DNA of 5,841 nucleotides from JANRKG01 sp033763635 (GTDB lineage Bacteria; Cyanobacteriota; Cyanobacteriia; GCF-001939115). A program made the position numbers and the translations under genes. Each line of letters starts with the position of its first letter. The stretch's first letter is position 1. The stretch lies in assembly GCA_033763635.1 (NCBI GenBank), contig JANRKG010000488.1:1-5841 (forward strand), in the 5' to 3' direction. The notes under the pieces are model-generated. The model did not search any database. It was not told the DNA's origin and saw nothing but the letters and a program-made list of their open reading frames with translations. Positions 5,513-5,841 of the stretch are shown here, piece after piece.

Positions 5513-5671
5513 ATGAAACAAGCGATCCCCACGATCCCAAAGAAAACGTATTCCTTTGTTTGGAAAGCGGTTGTTCATCTAGCAACGGGAGTAAACATCA
5601 GCGATCGAGTGCGATGCCAATCGCAATGGCAAGCGATCTTGAAAAAAGTAAATCGATATCACGCTCAATAA
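5513..5671 (+). CDS. Possible small ORF of 52 residues
   Basis: ATG at 5513 opens a 52-codon frame ending TAA at 5669-5671, 24 nt before the next gene. The translation starts MKQAIPTIPKKTYSFVWKAV and ends QWQAILKKVNRYHAQ; it is basic, with a balanced amino-acid mix rather than a low-complexity one. No Shine-Dalgarno precedes it. A TTGATC (5484-5489) with TAACAT (5506-5511) is a poor promoter match. No family is recognised. It competes with a weaker-looking minus-strand frame (5294-5578). It could be a genuine small protein, a leader for the downstream gene, or chance. Confidence 0.3.
   Translation: MKQAIPTIPKKTYSFVWKAVVHLATGVNISDRVRCQSQWQAILKKVNRYHAQ
5610..5625 (+). other. Short perfect hairpin upstream of the Rho_N-domain gene
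   Basis: TGCGAT (5610-5615) pairs with ATCGCA (5620-5625) around a GCCA loop. That loop can instead pair with TGGC at 5627-5630, giving an alternative hairpin. It lies 70 nt before the ATG at 5696. Its bases overlap the HIP1-like GCGAT motif, which favours such palindromes, so function is uncertain. Confidence 0.35.
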
Positions 5672-5695
5672 CTTAGGTATTTAGAGGTTCTATTT

Positions 5696-5841
5696 ATGTC
5701 ACAAGAGCGCCCATCCCTTGAAGAAATGACTTTGCGGCAACTCCGTAAAGTCGCTAGCTCCTACGGCATCTCCCGCTACAGTCGTATGCGAAAGGAACAA
5801 CTCCTGGCGGGGATTCAAGAAATTGATCGCACCCGGGCATC
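5696..5841 (+). CDS. Rho termination factor N-terminal domain protein (partial, 3' end off the window)
   Basis: ATG at 5696 has AGAGG at 5683-5687, 8 nt upstream, a strong ribosome binding site. The 48 visible residues form a Rho_N/SAP-like helical motif: SLEEMTLRQLRKVASSYGI (7-25), then SRYSRMRKEQLLAGIQEI (26-43). This is the leucine-rich helix, basic turn and second helix used to contact nucleic acid. Cyanobacteria as a rule lack a full Rho helicase, and this short N-terminal domain is found there in separate small proteins. The rest of the protein is outside the window, so its other domains and function cannot be judged. Confidence 0.85.
   Translation, partial: MSQERPSLEEMTLRQLRKVASSYGISRYSRMRKEQLLAGIQEIDRTRA

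Noticed and set aside
5294..5578. 94-residue open frame on minus between the DUF2993 gene and the Rho_N-domain gene
   Set aside because: No ribosome binding site, Cys/Phe-rich composition that looks like random translation, no recognisable motif, and it crosses the likely promoter region of the DUF2993 gene.
1..5841. tRNA, CRISPR, insertion sequence or phage attachment signals
   Set aside because: Scanned by eye for tRNA T-arm sequences, spaced direct repeats and transposase-like frames; none seen.

Overview
The window reads as a stretch of cyanobacterial chromosome. Two perfect HIP1 octamers (GCGATCGC at 1933-1940 and 2132-2139) and many partial ones (GCGATC, CGATCG) are present. Several encoded proteins also read like cyanobacterial family members: a stand-alone CbiT, a DUF2993/LmeA-like protein, a small Rho_N-domain protein and a compact Orn/Lys/Arg decarboxylase. 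I see no phage, insertion-sequence, CRISPR, tRNA or rRNA signal. Gene content is mostly ordinary; the less ordinary material lies between the genes.

Layout. At 1-208 there is a probable divergent intergenic region: a likely gene start on the minus strand running off the left edge, a palindromic TATA-like box, and an imperfect 16-bp tandem repeat. At 209-649 is a GHKL-type ATP-binding (anti-sigma/RsbW-like) protein. At 723-1025 is a small unrecognised ORF with one hydrophobic segment, ending in a long imperfect hairpin (1024-1064). From 1065 to 1377 I see no convincing gene; a G-rich tract of 24-bp and 6-bp repeats there carries three canonical G-quadruplex motifs on the plus strand. Then come, all on plus, a PLP-dependent Orn/Lys/Arg decarboxylase (1378-2856), cbiT (best start 2957, end 3559) and cdsA (3679-4548). 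A DUF2993/LmeA-like gene on minus (4545-5252) converges on cdsA, and their stop codons overlap in one TTAA. The last intergenic region (5253-5695) holds a possible minus promoter, CGATCCC repeats and a possible 52-codon small ORF. The window ends inside a Rho_N-domain gene (5696 onward).

Functional picture. The decarboxylase makes a diamine or agmatine from a basic amino acid. CbiT methylates and decarboxylates a corrin precursor in cobalamin synthesis. CdsA makes CDP-diacylglycerol for membrane phospholipids. The first two are close enough to be co-transcribed; cdsA follows a 119-nt gap that may hold its own promoter. The convergent DUF2993 protein belongs to a family with a phospholipid-binding member, so it may share a lipid theme with CdsA, but that is inference. 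I did not find a clearly new multi-gene system. The observations most worth checking are the G-quadruplex cluster upstream of the decarboxylase, the possible 52-codon ORF, and the overlapping convergent gene ends.
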